A model generated the notes under the pieces. It ran no database searches and was not told the origin of the DNA. It saw only the letters and a list, made by a program, of their open reading frames with translations. From Terriglobus roseus DSM 18391 (lineage in GTDB: Bacteria; Acidobacteriota; Terriglobia; Terriglobales; Acidobacteriaceae): a stretch of 64,000 nucleotides of DNA. The position numbers and the translations under genes are program-made. Shown here piece after piece: positions 56,803-64,000 of this stretch. Position 1 is the stretch's first letter, and each line of letters begins with the position of its first letter. The stretch lies in assembly GCF_000265425.1 (NCBI RefSeq), contig NC_018014.1, forward strand, positions 2,294,001 to 2,358,000, given 5' to 3'.

Positions 56803-58977
56803 CTAGAACGCTGCGAGTTCTGCCATGGCGCGGTAGAGATCTTCCGGCTGCGGGAGGATCGCATCTTCGAGGACGGGCTGGTAGGCCACGAAGGTGTCCA
56901 TGCCGGCGACACGGCGCACTGGAGCGTCGAGGTCGTGGAAGAGTTCGTCAGCAATGCGTGCTGCGAGTTCTGCACCGAAGCCCCAGCTTCGCATGTCCTC
57001 GTGCGCGATGATGACGCGATTTGTCTTGCGGACGCTCTCGGCGATGGCTTCGAAGTCGTAGGGTGAGAGCGATCTCAGATCGATCACTTCGACGCTGATG
57101 TCCTGCTCACGTTCGATCTTCTGCGCGGCCTGCAGGGCACGCGGGACCACGGCGCCGTAGGTCACGACGGTGAGGTCGGTACCAGTCTTGACGGTCTTTG
57201 CCTTGCCGAACGGGATGGCGTACTCCGGTCCTGGATAAGGGGCGCGGCCGTAGGCCTCGCGGTAGAGGCGCTTGTGTTCCAGGAAGAGGACGGGATCATC
57301 GCACCGGATCGCTGTGCGCAGCAGACCTGCCGCATCGAGCGCGTTGGATGGCATGACGACGCGCACGCCGGGCGTGTGCGTGAAGATGCTCTCACCGGAC
57401 TGAGAGTGATAGAGCGATCCGCCGGTGAGGTAGCCGCCGATGGGGACACGGATCACCAGAGGTGATGAGTGGTTGCCGTTCGATCTCCAGCGGAAGACGG
57501 ATAACTCGTTCCGCATCTGGTGCATGGCAGGCCAGATGTAATCAAAGAATTGAATTTCTACGACGGGCTTCAGGCCGCGTGAGGCCATGCCGATGGCGCG
57601 ACCGACGATGTTGGCTTCAGCCAACGGCGAGTTGAAGACGCGGTCGGAGCCGAACTCTGTCTGCAGGCCCGCGGTGATCTTGAAGACACCGCCCTTGCCC
57701 TTCAAGGTGCCGGTCTTCAGATGTTCGTCGCGTGTCGCGTCGGCGACGTCTTCGCCAAAGACGATGATGCGCGGATCGCGCCGCATTTCGTCGCGGAGGG
57801 TGTGGTTGATCAGGTCCGCGATGGTGTGGTCGACGGCGTCTTCGAGCTTGGGTTCCGTCGCGAAGACTGCGTCGGTCGGCTTCAGGTCTTCGGAATAGAC
57901 GTGCTTCGTGATGTTGGCGACGAGCGGGAGTGGAGCGCCCAGTGCGACGTCGGCCGCTGCGCGGACTTCGTCGTCGACTGCGCGCTTGAGTTTGTCCAGA
58001 GCCTCTTCGGTCAGGAAGCCTTCACGGAGAAGGAGTGCTTCGGTGCGACCAAGCGGATCGCGCAGGGCGTCGGCTTCAAGCTCTGAGGGGTGCCGGTACC
58101 AGCGCTCGTCATCGCTGAGTGCGTGCGAGTACGGGCGGATGACGTGGCCGTGGACCAGCGCGGGGCCCTTGCGAGCGCGGCAGTAGGCGACCGCCTCCCT
58201 CATCGCTTCATAGCTGGCGATGGGATCGGTGCCGTCGATCTCGGCGAAGTGAAAGTTTGGGAAGTTCGCGACGAGCCGCGAGATGTTGCCACCCGGCGTG
58301 TTGGCTTCGACGGGCGTGGAGATGGCGTAGCCGTTGTCTTCCACGACGAAGATGACCGGCAGGCGGTTGTTCGAGGCGGTGTTCAGCGCCTCCCAGAACT
58401 CGCCCTGCGAGGTGGAGCCTTCGCCGATGGAGGTGTAGACGACCTCGTCGGACTCGAAACTGACGTCTTTGAACTTGCGGTAGTCCCCCGCGCCGTATTC
58501 GCCAGCGGCAGCGTCGGGATGATCCGTGAAGTAGATGCCGGCCTCGGCACAGCCGACGGCGTGCAGGCACTGGGTGCCTGTCGCTGAGGATGGCGACATA
58601 AGGTGGATCGGCTTGCTGGTCCAGTGGGACGGCATCTGGCGTCCGCCGCTGCCGGGGTCGTCTGCGCCTACGGCCTGTAGAAGCTGGTCGGTGACCGTCT
58701 GCCCGAGTGCCAGGCATAGCGCCCGGTCACGATAGTACGGGAAGAACCAGTCATAGCCTGGCTTCAGTGCGAGACCGGCGGCTACCAGAAGGGCTTCGTG
58801 GCCGGCGCAGGAGATCTGGAAGAAGATTTTCTGCTGGCGCTTCAGCAGGATTTCGCGGTCGTCGGTCTTCCGCGACAGGTACATCAGCCGATAGAAGTGG
58901 ATCAGCTCTTCTCCCGTAAGGGATCCAAGCGCACTCTCTGCCTTTGTCGTCCCTGCTGTCGTGGTGCGCGCTGCCAT
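56803..58977 (-). CDS. Fused alpha/beta E1 2-oxo acid dehydrogenase (branched-chain/pyruvate type)
   Basis: 724 residues. The alpha half (about 1-370) has the TPP motif [14 protein letters not shown] to VVEDN and the phosphorylation-loop-like [13 protein letters not shown]. The beta half (about 385-724) has [16 protein letters not shown] and [19 protein letters not shown]. Two subunits that are normally separate are one chain here. It decarboxylates a 2-oxo acid with thiamine diphosphate and passes the acyl group to an E2 lipoyl protein; neither E2 nor E3 gene is in the window. Start [15 protein letters not shown] at 58977. Branched-chain substrates are most likely, from family resemblance. 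Confidence 0.88.
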   Translation of the reverse strand: MAARTTTAGTTKAESALGSLTGEELIHFYRLMYLSRKTDDREILLKRQQKIFFQISCAGHEALLVAAGLALKPGYDWFFPYYRDRALCLALGQTVTDQLLQAVGADDPGSGGRQMPSHWTSKPIHLMSPSSATGTQCLHAVGCAEAGIYFTDHPDAAAGEYGAGDYRKFKDVSFESDEVVYTSIGEGSTSQGEFWEALNTASNNRLPVIFVVEDNGYAISTPVEANTPGGNISRLVANFPNFHFAEIDGTDPIASYEAMREAVAYCRARKGPALVHGHVIRPYSHALSDDERWYRHPSELEADALRDPLGRTEALLLREGFLTEEALDKLKRAVDDEVRAAADVALGAPLPLVANITKHVYSEDLKPTDAVFATEPKLEDAVDHTIADLINHTLRDEMRRDPRIIVFGEDVADATRDEHLKTGTLKGKGGVFKITAGLQTEFGSDRVFNSPLAEANIVGRAIGMASRGLKPVVEIQFFDYIWPAMHQMRNELSVFRWRSNGNHSSPLVIRVPIGGYLTGGSLYHSQSGESIFTHTPGVRVVMPSNALDAAGLLRTAIRCDDPVLFLEHKRLYREAYGRAPYPGPEYAIPFGKAKTVKTGTDLTVVTYGAVVPRALQAAQKIEREQDISVEVIDLRSLSPYDFEAIAESVRKTNRVIIAHEDMRSWGFGAELAARIADELFHDLDAPVRRVAGMDTFVAYQPVLEDAILPQPEDLYRAMAELAAF

Positions 58978-59205
58978 GCTGTTGCCCTTGTCCTAAGATC
59001 CTGGTCCGCCGTCACCACGTCACGGCGTTCCCTGCTGATTGTAAAGCGGTAGCGTCCGCCGTGCATCACGCGGGGACGACGCCTGCTTCAAGCTTGCGAA
59101 CGGCGCGCCGATAAGGACCCCGTGGCAGATCCGGGGCCAGACGCTGAAAGGTGTCGCCTGTCCGGCTGCTGCGAGCGGATTGCACAGACCAGGTGAGGCT
59201 TTCAA

Positions 59206-60774
59206 ATGTTCTCGATCTCCAGCTTGCGAAGGGCGGTTCTCTACCTCTTCTTCACCATCACGACGGTGTCGCTGGTGCGACCTGACGTGCATGGGCAGAC
59301 TGTGTCTGCGACGGCCGCCAGCGTGAATGGCGTCCATCGACTCCTGGTGATCTACCGCAACGGCAGTATTCCCGGGGATGCGGAGGGCGCAGCCGTCCGT
59401 GCCGGCGGACACCTGCTGCGACGGCACGAGCGGCTGGGCACTGCACTCCTGACGGGGACGAGCGCGGCTGAGTCTGCCCTGAAGCTGGACCCAAGAGTGG
59501 AATTCGTCGTCGAGGACCGGGTGGTGACTGCTTCGAGTGTTGTGACTCGGTTGGAGACGGACGGGTCATCGGCGACGCGAACGGCCCCGATCCTGCGTGC
59601 CAATGTGCCGCGCGCCACGCCGCGAGATGATGGCGCCGACAGCTTCTATCGCGACTCGGCGCAGGGCTGGGCGGTTCGTGCCGTGGGAGCGATGGGCGGT
59701 GGCGTTGCCGGAAGTGGCGTCGCCGGACCGTGGGCGACGACAACCGGCAAGGGTGTTCGCATTGCGATTCTGGATAGCGGTGTCGATCGCGCCCACCCGG
59801 ATATTGCTCCGAACCTGGCGCTGAGCATGACGGAGATCAACCAGGCCGTGCAGCCGAGCGTATGCGATGACGGTTCGCCCCAGGACCAGAGCGGTCACGG
59901 AACCTGGGTGGCGTCGCTGGCTGCGGGTGCGGCGGGAAGCGGCACGGGGCGAATGGTAGGCGTAGCGCCCGAGGCGGTGCTGCTGAATATCAAGGTGATG
60001 CAGCGCATGCCTGGGGACGGCAACTCGACGGCGGCGCAGTGCAATGCGGGACAGGCTTCCGGCTTGCTGTCGTGGGTGTTGCAGGGCGTGGAAGACGCCA
60101 TTGCGCAACGGGCGGACGTGATTGTGATGAGTATGAGTGTGACGCTGGACCTGTACAGCGGCGACGCGGCTGGGCTGAAGGCGAGCTTTGACCGCGTGAC
60201 ACACGCGGCTGCCGACGCAGGAGCCGTGGTGGTGGCTGCCGCGGGCAACGATGCCTTCGACTTCACCAACACGAGGTATCTGGCGCTGCCGGCGCAGTCC
60301 CGAGATGTACTGGCCGTGGTCGCCTCAACGAATCCCGATTGTGCGCAAAACCTGGTGACGAACGCCACGTGCGTTGCGGGCGTTCCGACCCTGGCGTACT
60401 ACAGCAACCTGGGAGCGCCGCTGCATGCGGTGGGCGCACCCGGCGGCAGCTATCCGGCGGGCGGCGACGAGAGCGTCTCCGGATGGGTGCGCGGAGCGTG
60501 CAGCAACGGTCAGCCGAATACGGTGGACGGCGTGCCGACGGACGCGAATCACTCCGAAGGGTGCTTCAACCTGGGCCATGTGCCGTATGTGCAGGCGCTC
60601 GGCACCAGCGCGAGTGCGCCGCTGGCTGCGGGAGTTGTGGCACTGGTTCGCGCGGCGCATCCGGAGTGGAGTGCTGCAACGGTACTGGCTGCGGTGCGAG
60701 CTTCCGCGGTGCCGACCGCCTCGATGGCGTACGGCGTGGTGAATGCCGCAGCCGCACTTGCCTATCGGCCGTGA
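59206..60774 (+). CDS. Secreted S8 family serine peptidase (subtilase)
   Basis: 522 residues. A signal peptide ends near residue 31 (VRPDVHGQ). An I9-like propeptide follows (about 45-110, RLLVIYRNGSIPG and DPRVEFVVEDRVV). The catalytic triad is visible: aspartate 190 in IAILDSGVD, histidine 231 in SGHGTWVA and serine 468 in LGTSASAPLAAG. It has an extended insertion between the histidine and serine regions. A secreted protease that matures by removal of the propeptide is likely. AGGTGAGG is 7 bases before ATG. It is convergent with the row of small exported proteins, 17 bases away. Confidence 0.92.
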   Translation: MFSISSLRRAVLYLFFTITTVSLVRPDVHGQTVSATAASVNGVHRLLVIYRNGSIPGDAEGAAVRAGGHLLRRHERLGTALLTGTSAAESALKLDPRVEFVVEDRVVTASSVVTRLETDGSSATRTAPILRANVPRATPRDDGADSFYRDSAQGWAVRAVGAMGGGVAGSGVAGPWATTTGKGVRIAILDSGVDRAHPDIAPNLALSMTEINQAVQPSVCDDGSPQDQSGHGTWVASLAAGAAGSGTGRMVGVAPEAVLLNIKVMQRMPGDGNSTAAQCNAGQASGLLSWVLQGVEDAIAQRADVIVMSMSVTLDLYSGDAAGLKASFDRVTHAAADAGAVVVAAAGNDAFDFTNTRYLALPAQSRDVLAVVASTNPDCAQNLVTNATCVAGVPTLAYYSNLGAPLHAVGAPGGSYPAGGDESVSGWVRGACSNGQPNTVDGVPTDANHSEGCFNLGHVPYVQALGTSASAPLAAGVVALVRAAHPEWSAATVLAAVRASAVPTASMAYGVVNAAAALAYRP

Positions 60775-60791
60775 CCGTCGCCAACCCTGGT

Positions 60792-61094
60792 CTATTGCCT
60801 CATGCGGTCTTTGACCGACTTCGCGAGTTTCTCGATCTGGTCGGCTTGCTTGATGACCTGGACGGAGAGTTCGTCCTTTTTGGTCTGATCGACCGCGGTT
60901 TTAAGCTGCTGCGCCATCGCCAGCAGTTGGTCAGCGTCGGCTAGCATCTTTTTCTGGCGATCCTGCGCGACCATCTCGGCACGTGCGTGCTCCGGGACCT
61001 GTGCTGTCCCCGTGAAGCGCTGCTGCGCGTGAGCAGTAGCTATCAGGAGCGTCACGGTAAGAACGACCTTCGACATACGAACAAGGTTCAACAT
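60792..61094 (-). CDS. Small exported coiled-coil protein, paralogue A of four
   Basis: 100 residues from ATG 61094 (ATG 61076 is possible). A signal peptide ends at about residue 21 (LIATAHAQ). The mature chain is one helical, charged region (VAQDRQKKMLADADQLLAMA to KQADQIEKLAKSVKDRMRQ). The end motif (I/L)(E/A)(K/R)LA(K/R)SVKD(R/Q)MR is shared with the neighbours at 61163, 61706 and 62008. It is the last gene of the leftward row. No known family is recognised; periplasmic location is expected from the signal. Confidence 0.7.
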   Translation of the reverse strand: MLNLVRMSKVVLTVTLLIATAHAQQRFTGTAQVPEHARAEMVAQDRQKKMLADADQLLAMAQQLKTAVDQTKKDELSVQVIKQADQIEKLAKSVKDRMRQ

Positions 61095-61162
61095 CCCACA
61101 CCATCCAAAACAGTCCGTGCCGGCAGTTTGCAGCCGACATGCGGCACCGCCAGGCGAGCAAA

Positions 61163-61600
61163 TCAATCCCGCATCTGGTCCTTCACCGATCGCGCCAGCC
61201 TGGCGATGTCGTCGAGTCGCTTTGCGTCTTCGGGCGTTGCTTCCCGTGTCGCAAGTTGCGCCCTCAACTGCTCCGTCAACTCCAGCAGCCGATTGGCGCT
61301 GTCCACCATACGCCTCTTCCGTTCCAGTTTGCGAGCGGCTTCGCGGCGCGTGACGATCTCTTTTGGAAAGTCGGGCGACACCGAAGAATCAAGGGGGTAG
61401 GTGGAGTTCCCGGGCCTGGAAGGATCCATGCCGCGCCCGTTGTTGGGGATGTTGCTGGGCGTCTGATTCTGCCGCATGTTGGGGTAGCTGTTCGCCTGTC
61501 CGAAGGCAGTCGAAGGAGAGGGCAAAACGATTCCCAGCGACACCGCCGTCAACAGCACGGTGGAAATGACAGCAGGACGTACGAGGTGTGATGCCTTCAT
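61163..61600 (-). CDS. Small exported coiled-coil protein, paralogue B of four
   Basis: 145 residues. A signal peptide ends near residue 35 (STAFGQ). A linker rich in asparagine and proline follows (about 36-75, RQNQTPSNIPNNGRGMD), then a helical region starting RREAARKLERKRRMVDSANR and ending IARLARSVKDQMRD, the common ending of the group. AGGAGGGG is about 7 bases before the ATG, so the start is clear. It is the longest intact member. Function unknown. Confidence 0.75.
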   Translation of the reverse strand: MKASHLVRPAVISTVLLTAVSLGIVLPSPSTAFGQANSYPNMRQNQTPSNIPNNGRGMDPSRPGNSTYPLDSSVSPDFPKEIVTRREAARKLERKRRMVDSANRLLELTEQLRAQLATREATPEDAKRLDDIARLARSVKDQMRD

Positions 61601-61705
61601 GCTGCTGCCCCTCCTGTGTGTGTGGCGCTGCGATGTAACGCGCTGCGAGGTGAATGGTGAAGCGGATGTTGCGTTAGATGCTATGCGGCTGCGAAAACCT
61701 GGAGC

Positions 61706-62002
61706 CTATTTTGGAGCTTCGTCCTTCATGGTGTTCGCAAGCTTCTCGAGCTCACGAATCTGCTTGATGGCTGTGGCGGAGATCTCGCCGCCCTTCATGT
61801 TGCCAACGGATTCGTGAATCTGCCGGCCGAGGGCGGAGAGACGCTGCGCCTGATCGTTGAGTTTCTTCTGGCGCTCTGTTGTGGCGGGCGCACTTACCGT
61901 GGCGGCGTTTTGCTGTACGGAGGGCGGGTGCACCGGTTGTGCCTGGGCGGGAGCATTGAGTGTGAGAAGGAGCGTGGGAGCTGCGAGAAAGGATGCGCGC
62001 AT
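61706..62002 (-). CDS. Small exported coiled-coil protein, paralogue C of four
   Basis: 98 residues. A signal peptide ends at about residue 21 (LNAPAQAQ). A short proline/glutamine-rich linker leads to TTERQKKLNDQAQRLSALGR and a C-terminal RELEKLANTMKDEAPK that aligns with the other three members. It starts only 5 bases after the stop of paralogue D, so the two are probably on one transcript. Charge pattern and helix length fit a coiled coil of about 60 residues. Confidence 0.75.
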   Translation of the reverse strand: MRASFLAAPTLLLTLNAPAQAQPVHPPSVQQNAATVSAPATTERQKKLNDQAQRLSALGRQIHESVGNMKGGEISATAIKQIRELEKLANTMKDEAPK

Positions 62003-62007
62003 GTTGA

Positions 62008-62384
62008 TCAGTCCTCCAGCTTGCCCTGAATGGATTTTGCGAGACGCGAGATCTCATGCAGGCGTTTGAGGTCTGCTGTCGTGAGTTCCTGATGGGTTGC
62101 GGTGTCTTTCTGGAACTGCTCCGTCATGCTCTGCAGCAAGGCGGCTTGTTCGATTGCCTGTTTCCGCTCTGTGAGCCGCCGCTTCGCCTTGAACCGTTCG
62201 AGCAGAAGCACGGAAGGTGAGCTACCGGGGTCACTGCTGGAGGGCGCGCTTTCGTAGACGCTTGGCAGTGGCGCTATGACTTGCGGTGAGGGGTGGCGAC
62301 GCCCCGCCCCTGGCCGCTTGTCGACGAGGCGACGAGATACAAAGAGGCGATCCCGATGGCGTTGCCAAGAGTGTGCCGATGCAT
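62008..62384 (-). CDS. Small exported coiled-coil protein, paralogue D, with a frameshift after the signal peptide
   Basis: The start at ATG 62384 has AAAGGGA 8 bases upstream and reads MHRHTLGNAIGIASLYLVA, a good signal peptide, then SSTSGQG. In that frame a stop comes soon after (HRKS). In a different frame the reading continues from the G-rich tract (plus-strand GCCCCGCCCC, 62301-62310) as RRHPSPQVIAPL, and it ends LKRLHEISRLAKSIQGKLED, which aligns with paralogues A-C. A loss of one base in the G tract would explain both. Whether this is error, mutation or a switch is open. It is the first of the four genes, divergent from the MscS gene. Confidence 0.55.
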
Positions 62385-62487
62385 AGGGGTTCCCTTTCGG
62401 TCGATGCGGAGCGGTCGGCCTGCGACAATGTTTGGGGTAAGGGCTCTGCCCCAAGATCATAACTCTGAAGCCGGCAGGAGCTCGCGC

Positions 62488-63432
62488 ATGCTTTTCACAC
62501 CGCTTATGACATTGTTTGTTCCGACCACACCGCCCGATGCCAGCTTTAAGGAGCTGGGCCATAGCTGGCACGTGGACATTGTGGACTTTGTCCGCCACGA
62601 CGCTCCGAAGATCCTGGTGATCCTGCTGGTCTCGTTTGTCCTGCAGCGGATCGTGGCTTTCTTCGTGAACCGTATGCGCCGCATTGCGGACGCGTATGCC
62701 GGCCGGAGTCCTCGGGCGTCGCAACTGCGCACCGTGGCGGCAATTCTGCGAGCCAGTTGTTACGGATTGATCGGTTTCATTGCCCTGCTGCAGATCCTGC
62801 CGCTGTTCAACATTGATCTAAAGCCGCTGCTGGCGTCGGCGGGAGTGGTGGGGCTTGGCATCTCGTTTGGCGCGCAGTCGCTGTTCAAGGACATGCTGAA
62901 CGGCATCTTCATCCTGATCGAAGACCAATTCAATGTGGGCGACGTGGTGAAGCTGGCGGGCCTGACGGGAACGGTGGAAGATCTATCACTGCGCGCGACG
63001 ACGCTGCGGGATGGCGACGGCACGCAGTACTTTATTCCCAACTCGCAGATTGCAACGGTATCGAACCTGTCGCGCGAGTTCTCGGTGGCTTCCCTTTCGG
63101 TATCGGTGGATGCTTCGGCGGACCCGGACCGGGTGACGGCGCTGCTGCGGGAGATTGCGGCGGAGGTCCGCAGCGAACCGGCGTTCAAGGATGTGGCGAT
63201 CGCTGATGCGGACATTCTTGGGGTAGACAAGATCAACGGTCGCGAAGTGATCTATCCCGTGAATATTCGAGTGAAGGCGAACCAGAAGGATGGGATTTTG
63301 CGTGCACTGCGCCGCCGGATCCTGCAGCGATTCGATCAGGAAGGCATTCCGCTGGGCATGCCGACGAGCACGTTTGTGATGGCAGGGGCCGCACGATCCC
63401 ACGGTCGCTCAGCCTGCGCCGTCCGTTACTGA
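62488..63432 (+). CDS. Mechanosensitive ion channel, MscS family
   Basis: 314 residues from ATG 62488; the frame is open back to 62293, but AGGAG is 7 bases before 62488 and the longer part overlaps the paralogue D signal region in antisense. Three membrane spans are visible (about 30-50, 72-95, 105-125). The pore helix GVVGLGISFGAQSLFKDMLNG has the alanine/glycine packing of MscS TM3, followed by the beta domain (EDQFNVGDVVKLAGLTGTVE, TTLRDGDGTQYFIPNSQI). It releases solutes on osmotic down-shock. Divergent promoter region of about 100 bases is shared with the small-protein row. Confidence 0.92.
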   Translation: MLFTPLMTLFVPTTPPDASFKELGHSWHVDIVDFVRHDAPKILVILLVSFVLQRIVAFFVNRMRRIADAYAGRSPRASQLRTVAAILRASCYGLIGFIALLQILPLFNIDLKPLLASAGVVGLGISFGAQSLFKDMLNGIFILIEDQFNVGDVVKLAGLTGTVEDLSLRATTLRDGDGTQYFIPNSQIATVSNLSREFSVASLSVSVDASADPDRVTALLREIAAEVRSEPAFKDVAIADADILGVDKINGREVIYPVNIRVKANQKDGILRALRRRILQRFDQEGIPLGMPTSTFVMAGAARSHGRSACAVRY

Positions 63433-63455
63433 GGGGTAGAACCGGGCGAGACTGA

Positions 63456-64000
63456 TTACATCTTGCGGGCGAGTACGAGGGTGATGTCGTCCGGCTGTTC
63501 GCCGCCGCCGATCCATGCGTCGAGCGCCGCCATCACCTCATGCGAGATGACTTCGAGGGGCTGGTCGCGGTGTTCGCGGACGACCTCAAGCAGGCGGTCC
63601 TCACCGAACTCGCCGAAGTCGTTCTCGGGTTCGGTGACGCCGTCGGAGTAAGCGATGAGCAGGTCGCCGGTGTCGAGTGTGACGGTTTCCTGCTCGTAGT
63701 GCATGCCGTCCATGAGGCCGACTACGGTGCCGCCCTTGTCTAGCCGTATGACCCGGCCGTCGCGTTTGAGGATGAAGGGCGGTAGCTGCCCTGCGTTGGA
63801 GTAGGTAAGCCGGCCACTGGCGTCGTCGTAGTGCGCAAGGAAGAGGGTGGCGTACTTTTCCGGCTGGGTGGAGCGGTAGAGGTGCTTGTTGAGCAGGGAC
63901 AGGATGCGGGCGGGCGATTCGAAGAGTTCGCCGCACTCGAGCGACTCCTGGTGGGTGAGTGCGCGGGCGGTGTCGCCGTAGAGCTCTTCGCTGGCGAGAC
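63456..64000 (-). CDS. PP2C-like SpoIIE family serine phosphatase, N-terminus off the window
   Basis: The last 180 residues of a protein that continues past the right edge. Visible PPM/SpoIIE motifs are ATLFLAHYDDASGRLTYSNAGQ (metal-binding aspartate region), a GGTVVGLMDGMHY loop, LIAYSDGVTEPEND with the metal aspartate, and the C-terminal GGGEQPDDITLVLARK. Such phosphatases usually act on anti-sigma antagonists or other phosphorylated regulators, often fused to sensory domains at the N-terminus, which cannot be seen here. It is convergent with the MscS gene across 23 bases. Confidence 0.9.
   Translation of the reverse strand, partial: LASEELYGDTARALTHQESLECGELFESPARILSLLNKHLYRSTQPEKYATLFLAHYDDASGRLTYSNAGQLPPFILKRDGRVIRLDKGGTVVGLMDGMHYEQETVTLDTGDLLIAYSDGVTEPENDFGEFGEDRLLEVVREHRDQPLEVISHEVMAALDAWIGGGEQPDDITLVLARKM

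Noticed and set aside
1..64000. tRNA, rRNA, CRISPR array, insertion sequence or prophage
   Set aside because: No cloverleaf-like sequence in any gap, no regularly spaced repeats, no transposase or phage structural gene was seen on either strand.

Overview
The window is GC-rich, almost fully coding and shaped like a bacterial chromosome. The gene content points to an acidobacterium of the Terriglobia type (Granulicella/Terriglobus/Edaphobacter relatives). Evidence for this is a hopanoid operon with an adenosyl-hopane branch, a DUF1800/DUF1501 secreted pair, a 2000-residue-class protein built from choice-of-anchor D (ASH) repeats, a complete Tol-Pal operon and a periplasmic PaoABC-type molybdoenzyme. 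This placement is inferred from gene content, not from a marker tree. I saw no rRNA, tRNA, CRISPR array, phage module or insertion sequence.

Layout. 1-11.5 kb: a photolyase cut by the left edge, a small secreted protein, a PLP aminotransferase, a HAD hydrolase, the giant ASH-repeat surface protein, a RibBA-type protein and a small conserved protein. 11.7-15.8 kb: a paoABC-like operon whose iron-sulfur subunit carries two compensating frameshifts in its Tat signal peptide. 15.8-21.8 kb: recQ, then pdxS - RidA-like gene - pdxT (vitamin B6) and a lone cytochrome oxidase subunit III. 21.8-28.3 kb: an M20 peptidase, an alpha/beta hydrolase, and a PDZ-containing membrane histidine kinase overlapping an NtrC-type regulator.

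28.3-36.8 kb: a long leftward hopanoid block, ispH then shc-hpnH-(150 aa protein)-hpnA-hpnG-zinc alcohol dehydrogenase-lipid kinase. The genes from hpnH onward are spaced by a few bases or overlap by four. The first genes make and extend the hopane skeleton. The last two are unassigned in the known pathway and are candidates for side-chain tailoring. A short bacterial metallothionein gene lies just beyond ispH, before recN. 39.1-44.5 kb: tolQ-tolR-tolA-like-tolB-pal-cpoB. 44.5-52.7 kb: a DapA-fold protein lacking the Schiff-base lysine, a small membrane protein, carB and carA separated by a terminator-like hairpin, a Rieske ferredoxin, an alpha/beta hydrolase-fold membrane protein without its serine nucleophile, and a DoxX protein.

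53-64 kb: the DUF1501/DUF1800 pair, a fused alpha/beta E1 ketoacid dehydrogenase, a secreted subtilase, and a leftward row of four related small exported coiled-coil proteins that I cannot assign to a known family. One of the four has its signal peptide and mature part in different frames. An MscS channel and a SpoIIE-type phosphatase cut by the right edge complete the window.

The most promising leads are the tailoring genes of the hopanoid operon, the four-member small exported family, the RidA-like gene inside the pdxST operon, and several family members that have lost canonical catalytic residues.
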